DNA from: an uncultured Pseudomonadota bacterium
GTDB lineage: Bacteria > Pseudomonadota > Gammaproteobacteria > Steroidobacterales > Steroidobacteraceae
DNA length: 34,633 bases
Direction of reading: 5' to 3'
NCBI GenBank assembly: GCA_902826225.1
Contig: CADEED010000034.1
Span: forward strand, 1-34,633
Part shown: positions 7,294 to 16,573 of the stretch, piece after piece
Layout: every line of letters starts with the position of its first letter
Numbering within the stretch: the stretch's first letter is position 1
Notes under the pieces: generated by a model
The model's input: only the letters and a program-made list of their open reading frames with translations
What the model was told of the DNA's origin: nothing
Database searches by the model: none
Made by a program: the position numbers and the translations under genes

Positions 7294-7856
7294 GAAATTC
7301 CCTCGCCCGAAATGCCGGCTTTCGCAAGGATTCCCATGACTTGCGTCACTGAATCCGCGTTCTTCCAGCGCGCCCGGCTCTCCGCGGTCACGAACTTCTC
7401 CGTGACGGCGTGATCCAGCATTCCGTACATCGGCGCGAAGTAATCGTCGATGTTGCAGACGATCACTGGCTTGTCGTGCAGCCCGAGCTGCGCCCAGGTG
7501 ACGATCTCGACGAGTTCGTCGAAGGTGCCCATGCCGCCCGGGAGGCCGACGAAGGCATCCGAGAGATCCGCCATGAGCGTCTTGCGCTCGTGCATCGTCG
7601 TGACGACGCGCTGTTCCGTCAGCTTCATGTGCGCGGCTTCGCGCTCGATGAGCATGCGAGGGATCACGCCGATGACCTGCCCGCCCGCGCTCAGGCTCGC
7701 GTTCGCGACGACGCCCATGAGACCGAGCCGGCCCCCGCCGTACACGAGGGTGATGCCCGCCTGCGCGAGCGCGCGCCCGAGCTCTTCGGCCGCACGCGCA
7801 TAGACCGGGCGCGAACCGAAGGCCGAGCCGCAGAAGACGCAAACGGCCTTCCTCAA
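7290..7856 (-). CDS. LOG-family (TIGR00730) nucleotide phosphoribohydrolase
   Basis: A 188-residue Rossmann-fold protein. It carries GGGRLGLMG (about 40-48) and the family signature PGGMGTFDE (106-114) followed by LVEIVTWAQ. Such proteins (LOG, or PpnN-like in the broad sense) hydrolyse nucleoside 5'-monophosphates, including cytokinin ribotides, to base and ribose phosphate. The physiological substrate here is unknown. The start is a TTG at 7856 that overlaps the pgsA stop (TTGA), with GGGG six bases upstream; the next residues RKAVCVFCGS match the family N terminus. It sits between pgsA and the tRNAs, where E. coli has no such gene. Confidence 0.87.
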   Translation of the reverse strand: MRKAVCVFCGSAFGSRPVYARAAEELGRALAQAGITLVYGGGRLGLMGVVANASLSAGGQVIGVIPRMLIEREAAHMKLTEQRVVTTMHERKTLMADLSDAFVGLPGGMGTFDELVEIVTWAQLGLHDKPVIVCNIDDYFAPMYGMLDHAVTEKFVTAESRARWKNADSVTQVMGILAKAGISGEGIS

Positions 7857-8497
7857 GCGTTGCCCCGCAGGTCGGGCCACGCCGCGCGCAGGTACTGGAT
7901 CGCCGACCACAGCGTGAGCGCCGCCGCGACGATGGTCAGCACGAAGCCGATCTCGAAGATCGGCAGCGAGATCCCGGGCAGGACTGGCAGATTCCAGCGG
8001 AACAACATGCACGATAGACCGGTGATCTGCAGGATCGTCTTGAGCTTCGCGAGTCCGCTGACCTTCACCTTGCCGCGTTTGCCGATCTCGGCCATCCACT
8101 CGCGCAATGCGGAGATCGCGATCTCGCGGCCGATGATGATGATGGCGCACAGCACGAGGATCACGTGCACCGACTCCGGACGCAGCGTCGCGCTTCCGCC
8201 GTCGAGCCCTTCCATGCCGGGCACGATGATGACCGGCATGTCCTTGCTCACGAGCAGCACGAGCGCCACGGCGACGATGAGCTTGTCGGCGACGGGATCG
8301 AGGAACGCGCCGAGGCGCGAGGTCTGGCCCATCCGGCGCGCGAGGTAGCCGTCGAGCGAGTCGGTGATGCCCGCGGCGGCGAACAGCAGGCCGGCCGCCG
8401 GGTCCGCCCACTGGTACGGTAGATAGAAGAAGACGATGACGAGCGGGATCGCGAAGATCCGCAGCCAGGTCAGCGTGTTCGGGAGGTTCCAGATCAT
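7853..8497 (-). CDS. pgsA: CDP-diacylglycerol-glycerol-3-phosphate 3-phosphatidyltransferase
   Basis: A 214-residue membrane enzyme of the CDP-alcohol phosphotransferase family. It makes phosphatidylglycerophosphate, the precursor of phosphatidylglycerol and cardiolipin. The catalytic motif is complete: Asp46, Asp49-Gly50, Ala53-Arg54, Gly63, Asp67 and Asp71 (within DSLDGYLARR...GAFLDPVAD). The N terminus NLPNTLTWLRIFAIP is typical of PgsA. The ATG at 8497 is chosen; a GTG at 8506 would add three residues, and neither has a clear ribosome site. An insert around residues 96-110 between membrane helices is longer than I recall for E. coli PgsA. Confidence 0.93.
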   Translation of the reverse strand: MIWNLPNTLTWLRIFAIPLVIVFFYLPYQWADPAAGLLFAAAGITDSLDGYLARRMGQTSRLGAFLDPVADKLIVAVALVLLVSKDMPVIIVPGMEGLDGGSATLRPESVHVILVLCAIIIIGREIAISALREWMAEIGKRGKVKVSGLAKLKTILQITGLSCMLFRWNLPVLPGISLPIFEIGFVLTIVAAALTLWSAIQYLRAAWPDLRGNA

Positions 8498-8509
8498 GTG
8501 AGACACGGG

Positions 8510-10357
8510 TCAGGCACCCGGGTGCAGATGATCATAAAGCGTGCGTGCCAGCGTTGTCCCGATCCCCGCAACTCCTTCGAAGTCATTGACGCCCGCCCGC
8601 ATGAGCCCCTGCATCCCGCCGAAGTGCTTGAGCAGCGCGCGCCGCTTGGCCGGACCCAGCCCCGGCACCGTTTCGAGCACGGATTCGTTGTGGCGACGGG
8701 CGCGGCGCTTGCGATGGCCGGTGATCGCGAACCGATGCGCCTCGTCGCGGATGCGCTGGACCACCCGCAATGCCGGCGAATCGGGACCGGGCACCAGCGG
8801 AATCTCGTTTCCGAAGACGTACAGCCGCTCCTGGCCGGCCCGCCGGTCGGGTCCCTTCGACACGCCGACGAGTTTCAGCGCGCCGAAGCCGAGCGGCTCG
8901 AGTTCCTGGTGCACTTCATTGATCTGCCCTGGTCCGCCGTCGATGAGCAGCACATCGGGTGCCGGCACCTCGCCGGCCTTCACGCGCTCGTAGCGGCGCC
9001 GCAGCGCCTGGCGGAGTGCGCCGTAATCGTCGCCCGGCGTGACGCCCTCGATGTTGAAACGCCGGTAGTCCTTCTTGAGTGGCCCCTCGGGACCGTAGAC
9101 CACGCAGGAAGCCACCGTGCCTTCGCCGCCGGTGTGGCTGATGTCGAAACATTCGAGCCGCTGCAGGATCTGGGTCAGGCCTAGCAACCCGGCGAGCGCG
9201 ACGAGCATCTGCTCGATGTCGGCCCGGCGGGCGCGCCGCATGCGCAGCGCCTGCTCCGCGTTCTCGACCGACATGGCCATCCAGCGCGCCGGCAGCGCAC
9301 GCGCGGGCTTCCAGATCCGGCTCTGGCTGCCGGCGCGGTCGGCGAGCGCCGCCATCAACGCGTCGGCCTCGGCGAGCTCGAGGTTCACGAGGATCTCGGC
9401 GGGCGGCGGCGTATCGGCGTAGTACTGCATGAGGAACGACGCCAGCGCTTCGTTCGGTTCGGCGAGCGCGCCCTTCGGAAAATAGGTGGTCGACCCGAGG
9501 TTGCGCCCGCCGCGGATGATCATCACCGAGACGGCGAATTCTCCGGGCTCGCCGACGAGCGCAAAGACGTCGATGTCGCGGTCGCCCTCGGCGGTGACGA
9601 TCTGCTGCGACTGCACCTGCTTGAGCGCTGCGAGCTGGTCCCGCAGCGCGGCCGCGCGTTCGTACTGCAGGGACTCGGCCGCCTTCTCCATCGCCGCCGT
9701 CAGCTCCGAGCTCACTTCGTCGTTGCGGCCTTCGAGCACCTTGACCGCGGCGGCGATGTCGCGCGCGTAGTCTTCGCGAGAGATCAGCTTCACGCACGGC
9801 GCCGAGCAGCGGCCGATCTGGTGTTGCAGGCAGGGACGGCTGCGATTCTCGAAGAATGTGTCGCGGCAGTTCCGGATGCGAAAGATCTTCTGCACGCTCT
9901 GCAACGTGTCGCGGACGGCATAGGCGCTCGGGAAAGGCCCGAAGTAGCGGCCCGGCAGGCTGCGTGGTCCGCGGTAGAACACCAGGCGCGGGTATTCGTG
10001 GCCGGCGGGCAGATGGATGTAGGGAAAGCTCTTGTCGTCGCGGAGCACGATGTTGTAGCGCGGCTTGTGCTCCTTGATCAGGTTGTATTCGAGCAGCAGC
10101 GCCTCGGTCTCCGAGTTCGTGATCGTGACCTCGATGCGCGCGATGTTGGCCACCAGCGCCTGCACCTTGGGATCGACGTTGCTCGCGTGGAAGTAGTTGC
10201 CCACGCGATCGCGCAGCGTGCGCGCCTTGCCGACGTACAGCAGCTCGCCGCCCGGACGCTCGTCATCGGGCGACCCGTACATGCGATAGACCCCCGGCCG
10301 GCGCGGCAGCGTCGGGATGAAATCCTTCGGGTCGAATCGGGCGGGCGTCTCGCTCAC
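8510..10357 (-). CDS. uvrC: Excinuclease ABC subunit C
   Basis: A 615-residue nucleotide-excision-repair nuclease. An N-terminal GIY-YIG domain (about 20-95) includes GVYRMYG and LLYVGKA, with a short extra loop (SPDDERPGG) between them. A Cys-rich linker CRDTFFENRSRPCLQHQIGRC follows, then a UVR motif (QYERAAALRDQLAAL, UvrB contact), the RNase H-like 5' nuclease domain (CFDISHTGG; VLLIDGGPGQ) and C-terminal helix-hairpin-helix motifs. UvrC cuts on both sides of a lesion. The GTG at 10357 gives the normal N terminus and lies 7 bases after the glycosylase stop, so the two repair genes are probably co-transcribed. Confidence 0.96.
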   Translation of the reverse strand: MSETPARFDPKDFIPTLPRRPGVYRMYGSPDDERPGGELLYVGKARTLRDRVGNYFHASNVDPKVQALVANIARIEVTITNSETEALLLEYNLIKEHKPRYNIVLRDDKSFPYIHLPAGHEYPRLVFYRGPRSLPGRYFGPFPSAYAVRDTLQSVQKIFRIRNCRDTFFENRSRPCLQHQIGRCSAPCVKLISREDYARDIAAAVKVLEGRNDEVSSELTAAMEKAAESLQYERAAALRDQLAALKQVQSQQIVTAEGDRDIDVFALVGEPGEFAVSVMIIRGGRNLGSTTYFPKGALAEPNEALASFLMQYYADTPPPAEILVNLELAEADALMAALADRAGSQSRIWKPARALPARWMAMSVENAEQALRMRRARRADIEQMLVALAGLLGLTQILQRLECFDISHTGGEGTVASCVVYGPEGPLKKDYRRFNIEGVTPGDDYGALRQALRRRYERVKAGEVPAPDVLLIDGGPGQINEVHQELEPLGFGALKLVGVSKGPDRRAGQERLYVFGNEIPLVPGPDSPALRVVQRIRDEAHRFAITGHRKRRARRHNESVLETVPGLGPAKRRALLKHFGGMQGLMRAGVNDFEGVAGIGTTLARTLYDHLHPGA

Positions 10358-10364
10358 CCCGCCA

Positions 10365-11003
10365 TCATAAACCGGCGAGCGTCGCGGCCCGTTTGAGGAC
10401 CGTGCGGAACATCTCGGGCGTGAGGCGCCGGGTGTTCGTGTTGTAGCGGCTGCAATGGTAAGAATCGACCAGCGTGCGTCCAGACGGCAGTTCGTGCTCG
10501 GCTCCGTGCGCAAACCGCGCGGTGCTCTTCTTCAGGCCATTCGCCGTGAGGGTGGCGTCGTGCGCGATGGTGCCGAGCGCGAGCACGGCCCGGACCGATT
10601 TCAGCTCGTCGAATTCCGCGGCGAGATACGGATTGCAGGTGCGGATTTCCGCGGGCTCGGGCTTGTTGTCCGGCGGCAGGCATTTCACGGCATTCGAGAT
10701 GCGCGTGTGCCTGAGCGCCAGCCCGTCGTCGCGGCTCACGGACGTCTTCGCCGACGAGAGCCCGAGCTCGAACAGCGATTCGTAGAGCAGGATGCCGGCG
10801 TAGTCGCCCGTGAACGGCCGGCCCGTGCGGTTGGCGCCGTGCATGCCGGGCGCGAGCCCGACGATCAGCAGTTTCGGCGCCGGATCGCCGAACGGGCCCA
10901 CCGGCTTCGCGTGATAGTCCGGATGCTCGCGCCGCACCTTCGCGAGGAACGACGCGAGCCGCGGGCACAGCGTGCAGTCCGGGCAAAAGCTCGGGCCCGG
11001 CAT
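10365..11003 (-). CDS. Family 5 (UDGb-type) uracil-DNA glycosylase
   Basis: A 212-residue protein with the UDGb active-site motif GLAPGMHGANRTGRPFTGD (49-67) and the second motif HCSRYNTNTRRLT (183-195). Cys7/Cys10/Cys13 near the N terminus plus Cys108 and Cys123 are candidate [4Fe-4S] ligands of this superfamily. UDGb enzymes remove uracil and some other deaminated bases from DNA. The gene follows icd by three bases and precedes uvrC, so base and nucleotide excision repair genes are adjacent. The second motif differs from the HPSPxNxxTGRLT form I recall, so substrate range may differ. Confidence 0.88.
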   Translation of the reverse strand: MPGPSFCPDCTLCPRLASFLAKVRREHPDYHAKPVGPFGDPAPKLLIVGLAPGMHGANRTGRPFTGDYAGILLYESLFELGLSSAKTSVSRDDGLALRHTRISNAVKCLPPDNKPEPAEIRTCNPYLAAEFDELKSVRAVLALGTIAHDATLTANGLKKSTARFAHGAEHELPSGRTLVDSYHCSRYNTNTRRLTPEMFRTVLKRAATLAGL

Positions 11004-11006
11004 CCG

Positions 11007-12332
<1,326 letters not shown>

Positions 12333-12342
12333 GGCCCGGCAT

Positions 12343-12348
12343 TTTATA
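12343..12348 (-). promoter_or_regulatory. Candidate -10 box for icd
   Basis: The minus strand reads TATAAA in an AT-rich patch between the DAHP synthase and icd genes, 10 bases before the icd ATG. No convincing -35 box is visible. If used, the mRNA would have a leader of only a few bases, consistent with the absence of a Shine-Dalgarno sequence before icd. Confidence 0.35.
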
Positions 12349-12362
12349 GAGAAATGTTTCCG

Positions 12363-13718
12363 TTATCTCTTCGGACCGTGCCTGCCGATCAACATCGCGA
12401 GTTCCAGGGCCTGCTCGTAGTTGAGGCGCGGATCGACCGTCGACTTGTAGGCACGCGCCAGGTCCGCGTCGGTGAGGCCGCGCGCTCCGCCGGTGCATTC
12501 GGTGACGTCTTCCCCCGTGAGCTCGATGTGCACGCCGCCCAGGAACGATCCATGGGACTCGTGAATCCGGAATGACAGCTCCAGCTCCTTGAGGATGTTC
12601 TCGAAGCGGCGCGTCTTGAAGCCGCCCGAGCTCGTCTCGGTGTTGCCGTGCATCGGGTCGCAGATCCACAGCACCTGCTGGCCGGTTTCCTTCACCGCCT
12701 TGATCATCTTCGGCAGCCCGTTCTCGACATCCTTCGCGCCGAAGCGATGGATGATCGTGAGGCGTCCCGGCGTGTTGTTGGGGTTGAGCGTGGTGACGAG
12801 ACCCTGCAGCCATTCGGTGGTCATCGCCGGGCCGATCTTGACACCCATCGGGTTCGCGACGCCGCGGAAGAATTCCACGTGCGCGCCGTCGAGTTGCGCC
12901 GTGCGCATGCCGATCCACGGCATGTGCGTCGACAGGTTGTACCAGCGCTTGTTGCGCTCGATGTAGCGCGTCTGTGCCTGCTCGTAGTGCATGAGCAGAC
13001 CTTCGTGCGACGAGAAGAAGTCGACCGCGGTCACCTCGTGCGGCGCCCGGCCGCCGCTCACGCGCTCGAAGAATTCGAGCGAGTCGGCGATGGAGTCGAC
13101 GATCTGCTGGTACTGCGCGCGCAGCGGCGAGTGCTGCATGAACCCGAGATCCCAGTACTGCGGGTGATGCAGGTCGGCGAAACCGCCGTCGCACAGCGCG
13201 CGCACGAAGTTCAGCGTGAGCGCCGCTCGTTCATACCCGCGCAGCAACAGCAACGGGTCCGGCTCGCGTGCGGCCGCCGTGAACTCCGAGCGATTCACGA
13301 GATCGCCGCGGAATGCCGGCAGCGTCACGCCATTGCGGGTTTCGGTGTCCGCCGAGCGCGGCTTGGCGTACTGCCCGGCCATGCGGCCCACGCGGATGAT
13401 CGGTTTCTTGAGTCCGTGCAGCAGCACGAGGCTCATCTGCAGGAGAATCTTGAGCTTCTTCGCGATCTTGTCGGACTCGCATTCCTCGAACGTCTCGGCG
13501 CAGTCGCCGCCCATGAGCAGGAACTTGTTGCCGACCTGCGCTTCCGCGAGACGCTCCCGCAGCTGTTCGATCTCCCACGACACGACGAGCGGCGGCAGGC
13601 GCGACAGCTGCGCGACGACCGCTTCGAGCGCCGCGGGATCGTTGTACTTCGGTTGTTGCTGAGCTTGACGCGCTGTCCAGCTCGCGGGATGCCATGAGGT
13701 CATGTCGGTCGTGCGCAT
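12363..13718 (-). CDS. Class II 3-deoxy-7-phosphoheptulonate (DAHP) synthase
   Basis: A 451-residue plant/AroAII-type enzyme for the first step of the shikimate pathway (phosphoenolpyruvate plus erythrose 4-phosphate). Diagnostic blocks are GGDCAETF (70-77, metal-ligand Cys), RVGRMAGQYAKPRS (109-122), WIGMRTAQLDGAHVEF, the ANPMGVKIGP block, IIHRFGA, ICDPMHGNT, and GGVHIELTGEDVTECTGG. It is unrelated in sequence to E. coli AroF/G/H. Two in-frame ATGs (13718 and 13703) are possible and neither has a clear ribosome site; the longer is given. It is divergent from the lysine dehydrogenase-type gene, with 67 bases between them. Confidence 0.94.
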   Translation of the reverse strand: MRTTDMTSWHPASWTARQAQQQPKYNDPAALEAVVAQLSRLPPLVVSWEIEQLRERLAEAQVGNKFLLMGGDCAETFEECESDKIAKKLKILLQMSLVLLHGLKKPIIRVGRMAGQYAKPRSADTETRNGVTLPAFRGDLVNRSEFTAAAREPDPLLLLRGYERAALTLNFVRALCDGGFADLHHPQYWDLGFMQHSPLRAQYQQIVDSIADSLEFFERVSGGRAPHEVTAVDFFSSHEGLLMHYEQAQTRYIERNKRWYNLSTHMPWIGMRTAQLDGAHVEFFRGVANPMGVKIGPAMTTEWLQGLVTTLNPNNTPGRLTIIHRFGAKDVENGLPKMIKAVKETGQQVLWICDPMHGNTETSSGGFKTRRFENILKELELSFRIHESHGSFLGGVHIELTGEDVTECTGGARGLTDADLARAYKSTVDPRLNYEQALELAMLIGRHGPKR

Positions 13719-13785
13719 GCTTTATTCAATTCAGGGGGTTACGGCGAAAAACGCGTTGCGGCACACTACGCGAAACGAGGGTTCC

Positions 13786-14985
13786 ATGCACAAAGTTTTG
13801 ATACTCGGCGCCGGAAAGATTGGCGCACTTATCAGTGGTTTATTGGCCGAGTCCGGGGATTATGACGTCACGCTCGGCGACGTCGACGCAGCCGCCGCGG
13901 AATCCGTGGTGAAGGCTCACGGTTCGCGATCCTTGCGCGCCGTGGCGCTTGACGCGGGCGATGCGCAGGCTCTCGACCAGCATTTCGCCACGTTCAAGCC
14001 GCATGCCGTCATTTCGTCGCTTCCTTACTACTGCAATCCCGCCGTCGCGAAAGCGGCGCGCAAGGGCAACGCACACTACTTCGACCTCACGGAGGATGTC
14101 GCGGTCACCCAGGCCGTGCGGCGCATCGCGCGCGGCTCGTCGAAGGCGTTCGTGCCCCAGTGCGGTCTCGCGCCCGGCTTCATCAGCATCGCGGCGAACG
14201 AGCTAGCGAAGCATTTCGACGAGCTGCGCTCGATCAAACTGCGCGTCGGCGCGTTGCCCCAGCATCCCAACAACGTGCTCAAGTATTCGCTCACGTGGTC
14301 CACCGAGGGACTCATCAACGAATACGGCAACCCGTGCGAGTCCGTGGTCGACGGCAGGGTCGTCGCCGCCGCGCCGCTCGAAGGCCTCGAGGAAATCGAA
14401 ATTGACGGCACGCTGTACGAGGCGTTCAACACGTCGGGCGGCCTCGGCAGTCTCGCCGAGACCTACGGCAAGCTCTGCGAGCAGATCAACTACAAGACGA
14501 TGCGTTATCCGGGGCACTGCGCGCAGATGCGTCTGCTCATGAACGATCTCAAGCTCAACCAGGATCGCGCCACGTTGAAGCGCGTGCTCGAACACGCCGT
14601 GCCGCAGACGCTGCAGGACGTCGTCATCGTCTACGCCGCCGTGGCCGGCAAGCAGGATGGACAGCTGCGCGAAGAGAACTACGTCAACAAGGTTTATCCG
14701 CAGGTCATCGCCGGCCGCCTCTGGTCGGCGATCCAGGTGACGACCGCCGCGGGCATCACGGCCGTCGTCGATCTCGTGTTGACGAATCCGCGCAAGTTCA
14801 GGGGGTTCGTCGCGCAGGAACAGTTCGATCTCCCCGCGATCCTCGAGAATCGTTTCGGCCAGTACTACGCGCCGGGCGGCACCAAGGACCTCTCCTCCGC
14901 CGTCGTCGTGAAGGGCACCGCCGGTCATCAGCGCCGCGCCACGACTGCCAGGCCGCCCGCGAAGGCTGCAAGGAAGAAGAAATGA
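13786..14985 (+). CDS. Saccharopine dehydrogenase-family enzyme, probable lysine 6-dehydrogenase or saccharopine reductase
   Basis: A 399-residue protein with an N-terminal NAD(P)-binding Rossmann motif ([13 protein letters not shown], Gly at 8, 10 and 13) and a saccharopine dehydrogenase C-terminal domain (for example [19 protein letters not shown]). The family interconverts lysine, saccharopine and aminoadipate semialdehyde. The next gene oxidises that semialdehyde, so a lysine catabolic role is likely; which reaction it catalyses cannot be decided from sequence. The ATG at 13786 has GAGGG seven bases upstream, better than earlier in-frame starts. The Lys/Arg-rich tail (AARKKK) overlaps the ribosome site for the downstream gene. 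Confidence 0.85.
   Translation: MHKVLILGAGKIGALISGLLAESGDYDVTLGDVDAAAAESVVKAHGSRSLRAVALDAGDAQALDQHFATFKPHAVISSLPYYCNPAVAKAARKGNAHYFDLTEDVAVTQAVRRIARGSSKAFVPQCGLAPGFISIAANELAKHFDELRSIKLRVGALPQHPNNVLKYSLTWSTEGLINEYGNPCESVVDGRVVAAAPLEGLEEIEIDGTLYEAFNTSGGLGSLAETYGKLCEQINYKTMRYPGHCAQMRLLMNDLKLNQDRATLKRVLEHAVPQTLQDVVIVYAAVAGKQDGQLREENYVNKVYPQVIAGRLWSAIQVTTAAGITAVVDLVLTNPRKFRGFVAQEQFDLPAILENRFGQYYAPGGTKDLSSAVVVKGTAGHQRRATTARPPAKAARKKK
14970..14974 (+). promoter_or_regulatory. Ribosome binding site for the ALDH7-type gene, inside the upstream coding end
   Basis: AAGGA lies seven bases before the ATG at 14982, within the Lys-rich last codons of the upstream dehydrogenase gene. This supports the ATGA-overlap start. 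Confidence 0.7.
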
Positions 14986-16529
14986 GTACCGCAAGAACCG
15001 ACGTCGCCGGAATCCTCAAGCGTCTCGGAATCGATTCCATCAGCGCGGGCGCATGGTCCGGGTCGCTCGGCTGGTCGAAAGACACCGCGGGCGCGGCGAT
15101 CAGCTCCGTGAACCCGGCGACCGGCGAAACGCTTGCGCAAGTTCGCGGCGCGACGGTCACCGACTATGAAGCCGTGATGCGCAGCTCGGTCGAAGCGGCG
15201 AACGCGTGGCGGCAAGTGCCGGCGCCCCGCCGCGGGGAGGCCGTGCGCCTGCTGGGCGACGCATTGCGTGCCGTGAAGGACGACCTGGGCGCGCTCGTCA
15301 CGCTCGAGAACGGCAAGATCAGGGCCGAAGGCCTGGGCGAAGTGCAGGAGATGATCGACATCTGCGATTTCGCCGTCGGCCAATCGCGCATGATGTACGG
15401 CCTCACCATGCATTCGGAGCGGCCGCAGCACCGCATGTACGAGCAGTGGCATCCGCTCGGCGTAGTCGGGATCATCTCGGCGTTCAACTTTCCCGTGGCC
15501 GTGTGGGCGTGGAACGCCTGCCTCGCCGCGATCTGCGGCAACGTGTCCGTGTGGAAGCCGTCGCCGAAGACACCGCTCACGGCGATTGCCGTGCAGAACA
15601 TCTGCAACAAGGTGATGCGGGAAAACAATTTGCCCGCGATCTTCCAGCTGTTCATCGATGGCGGCACGGAACTCGCCACGCGCTTCGTCGACGACAAGCG
15701 CGTCGCGCTGGTGTCGTTCACGGGTTCCACGGCGATCGGCCGCAGTGTCGGCGAGCGCGTCGCGCGCCGCCTCGGCAAGGTGCTGCTCGAGCTCGGCGGA
15801 AACAACGCGATCATCGTCGATGAATCCGCGGACCTGAAGCTCGCGGTGCCGTCGATCGTCTTCGGCGCGGTCGGCACGGCCGGCCAGCGCTGTACGACGA
15901 CGCGCCGCGTGCTGGTGCACCAGTCGCGCATCGACGAACTCGAGAAGAAGCTCGTGCACGCGTATTCGCAGGTGCGCATCGGCAATCCGATCGATCCGGC
16001 GACGCTCATGGGCCCGCTGATCGACAAGGGAGCGGTCGAGCGCTATTCACAGGCCATCGCGCAGGCAAGAGCCGCGGGAGGCCGGGTCGTCACCGGCGAG
16101 AAGGTGCTCGAGGGCAAGGGCAACTTCGTCGCGCCCACCATCATTCGCGCACGGAACGAATGGCCCATCGTGCAGCACGAGACGTTCGCGCCCGTGCTGT
16201 ATCTGATCCCGTTCGAGTCGCTCGAGGAGGCCATCGAGATGCAGAACGCGTCGGCGCATGGGCTGTCGTCGGCGATCTTCACCGATCGCCTGCAGCACGC
16301 GGAGCGATTCCTCGCCGCGGCCGGCAGTGACTGCGGCATTGCCAACGTGAACATCGGCACGTCGGGCGCGGAGATCGGCGGCGCGTTCGGCGGCGAAAAG
16401 GACACCGGCGGCGGCCGCGAATCCGGATCCGACTCCTGGAAGGCGTACATGCGCCGGCAGACGAACACGATCAACTGGAGCCGCGAGCTGCCGCTGGCCC
16501 AGGGAATCAAGTTCGAGGTCGGGGACTGA
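14982..16529 (+). CDS. ALDH7-family alpha-aminoadipate semialdehyde dehydrogenase
   Basis: A 515-residue NAD(P)-dependent aldehyde dehydrogenase. The catalytic Cys304 sits in [12 protein letters not shown], the general base is Glu270 (LLELGGNNA), and [13 protein letters not shown] carries the conserved Asn. The GQRCTTTRR form and [22 protein letters not shown] are typical of the ALDH7 group (antiquitin), which oxidises aminoadipate semialdehyde to 2-aminoadipate. Its four-base overlap with the saccharopine dehydrogenase-family gene supports a joint lysine pathway. The last codons and the stop lie inside the palindrome at 16521-16566. Confidence 0.9.
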   Translation: MSTARTDVAGILKRLGIDSISAGAWSGSLGWSKDTAGAAISSVNPATGETLAQVRGATVTDYEAVMRSSVEAANAWRQVPAPRRGEAVRLLGDALRAVKDDLGALVTLENGKIRAEGLGEVQEMIDICDFAVGQSRMMYGLTMHSERPQHRMYEQWHPLGVVGIISAFNFPVAVWAWNACLAAICGNVSVWKPSPKTPLTAIAVQNICNKVMRENNLPAIFQLFIDGGTELATRFVDDKRVALVSFTGSTAIGRSVGERVARRLGKVLLELGGNNAIIVDESADLKLAVPSIVFGAVGTAGQRCTTTRRVLVHQSRIDELEKKLVHAYSQVRIGNPIDPATLMGPLIDKGAVERYSQAIAQARAAGGRVVTGEKVLEGKGNFVAPTIIRARNEWPIVQHETFAPVLYLIPFESLEEAIEMQNASAHGLSSAIFTDRLQHAERFLAAAGSDCGIANVNIGTSGAEIGGAFGGEKDTGGGRESGSDSWKAYMRRQTNTINWSRELPLAQGIKFEVGD

Positions 16530-16566
16530 CCTGTTTTCCGGTCCTCCGGAAAACGGGTCTGTCCCC
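16521..16566. repeat. Near-perfect 21-base-arm palindrome (REP-like), possible bidirectional terminator
   Basis: Left arm 16521-16541 and right arm 16546-16566 pair at 19 of 21 positions around the loop TCCT; one mismatch is T-T and the other a T-G wobble. The core GTTTTCCGG/CCGGAAAAC is perfect. The outer parts GGGGACTGACC and GGTCTGTCCCC resemble intergenic palindromes that I recall recurring in proteobacterial genomes. It lies between convergent genes and contains the stop codon of the aldehyde dehydrogenase. No long T run follows on either strand. Confidence 0.8.
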
Positions 16567-16573
16567 TTCTCCC

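Noticed and set aside
13719..13785. Divergent promoters between DAHP synthase and the lysine dehydrogenase-type gene
   Set aside because: Promoters are expected here, but no hexamer pair close to consensus was found on either strand.
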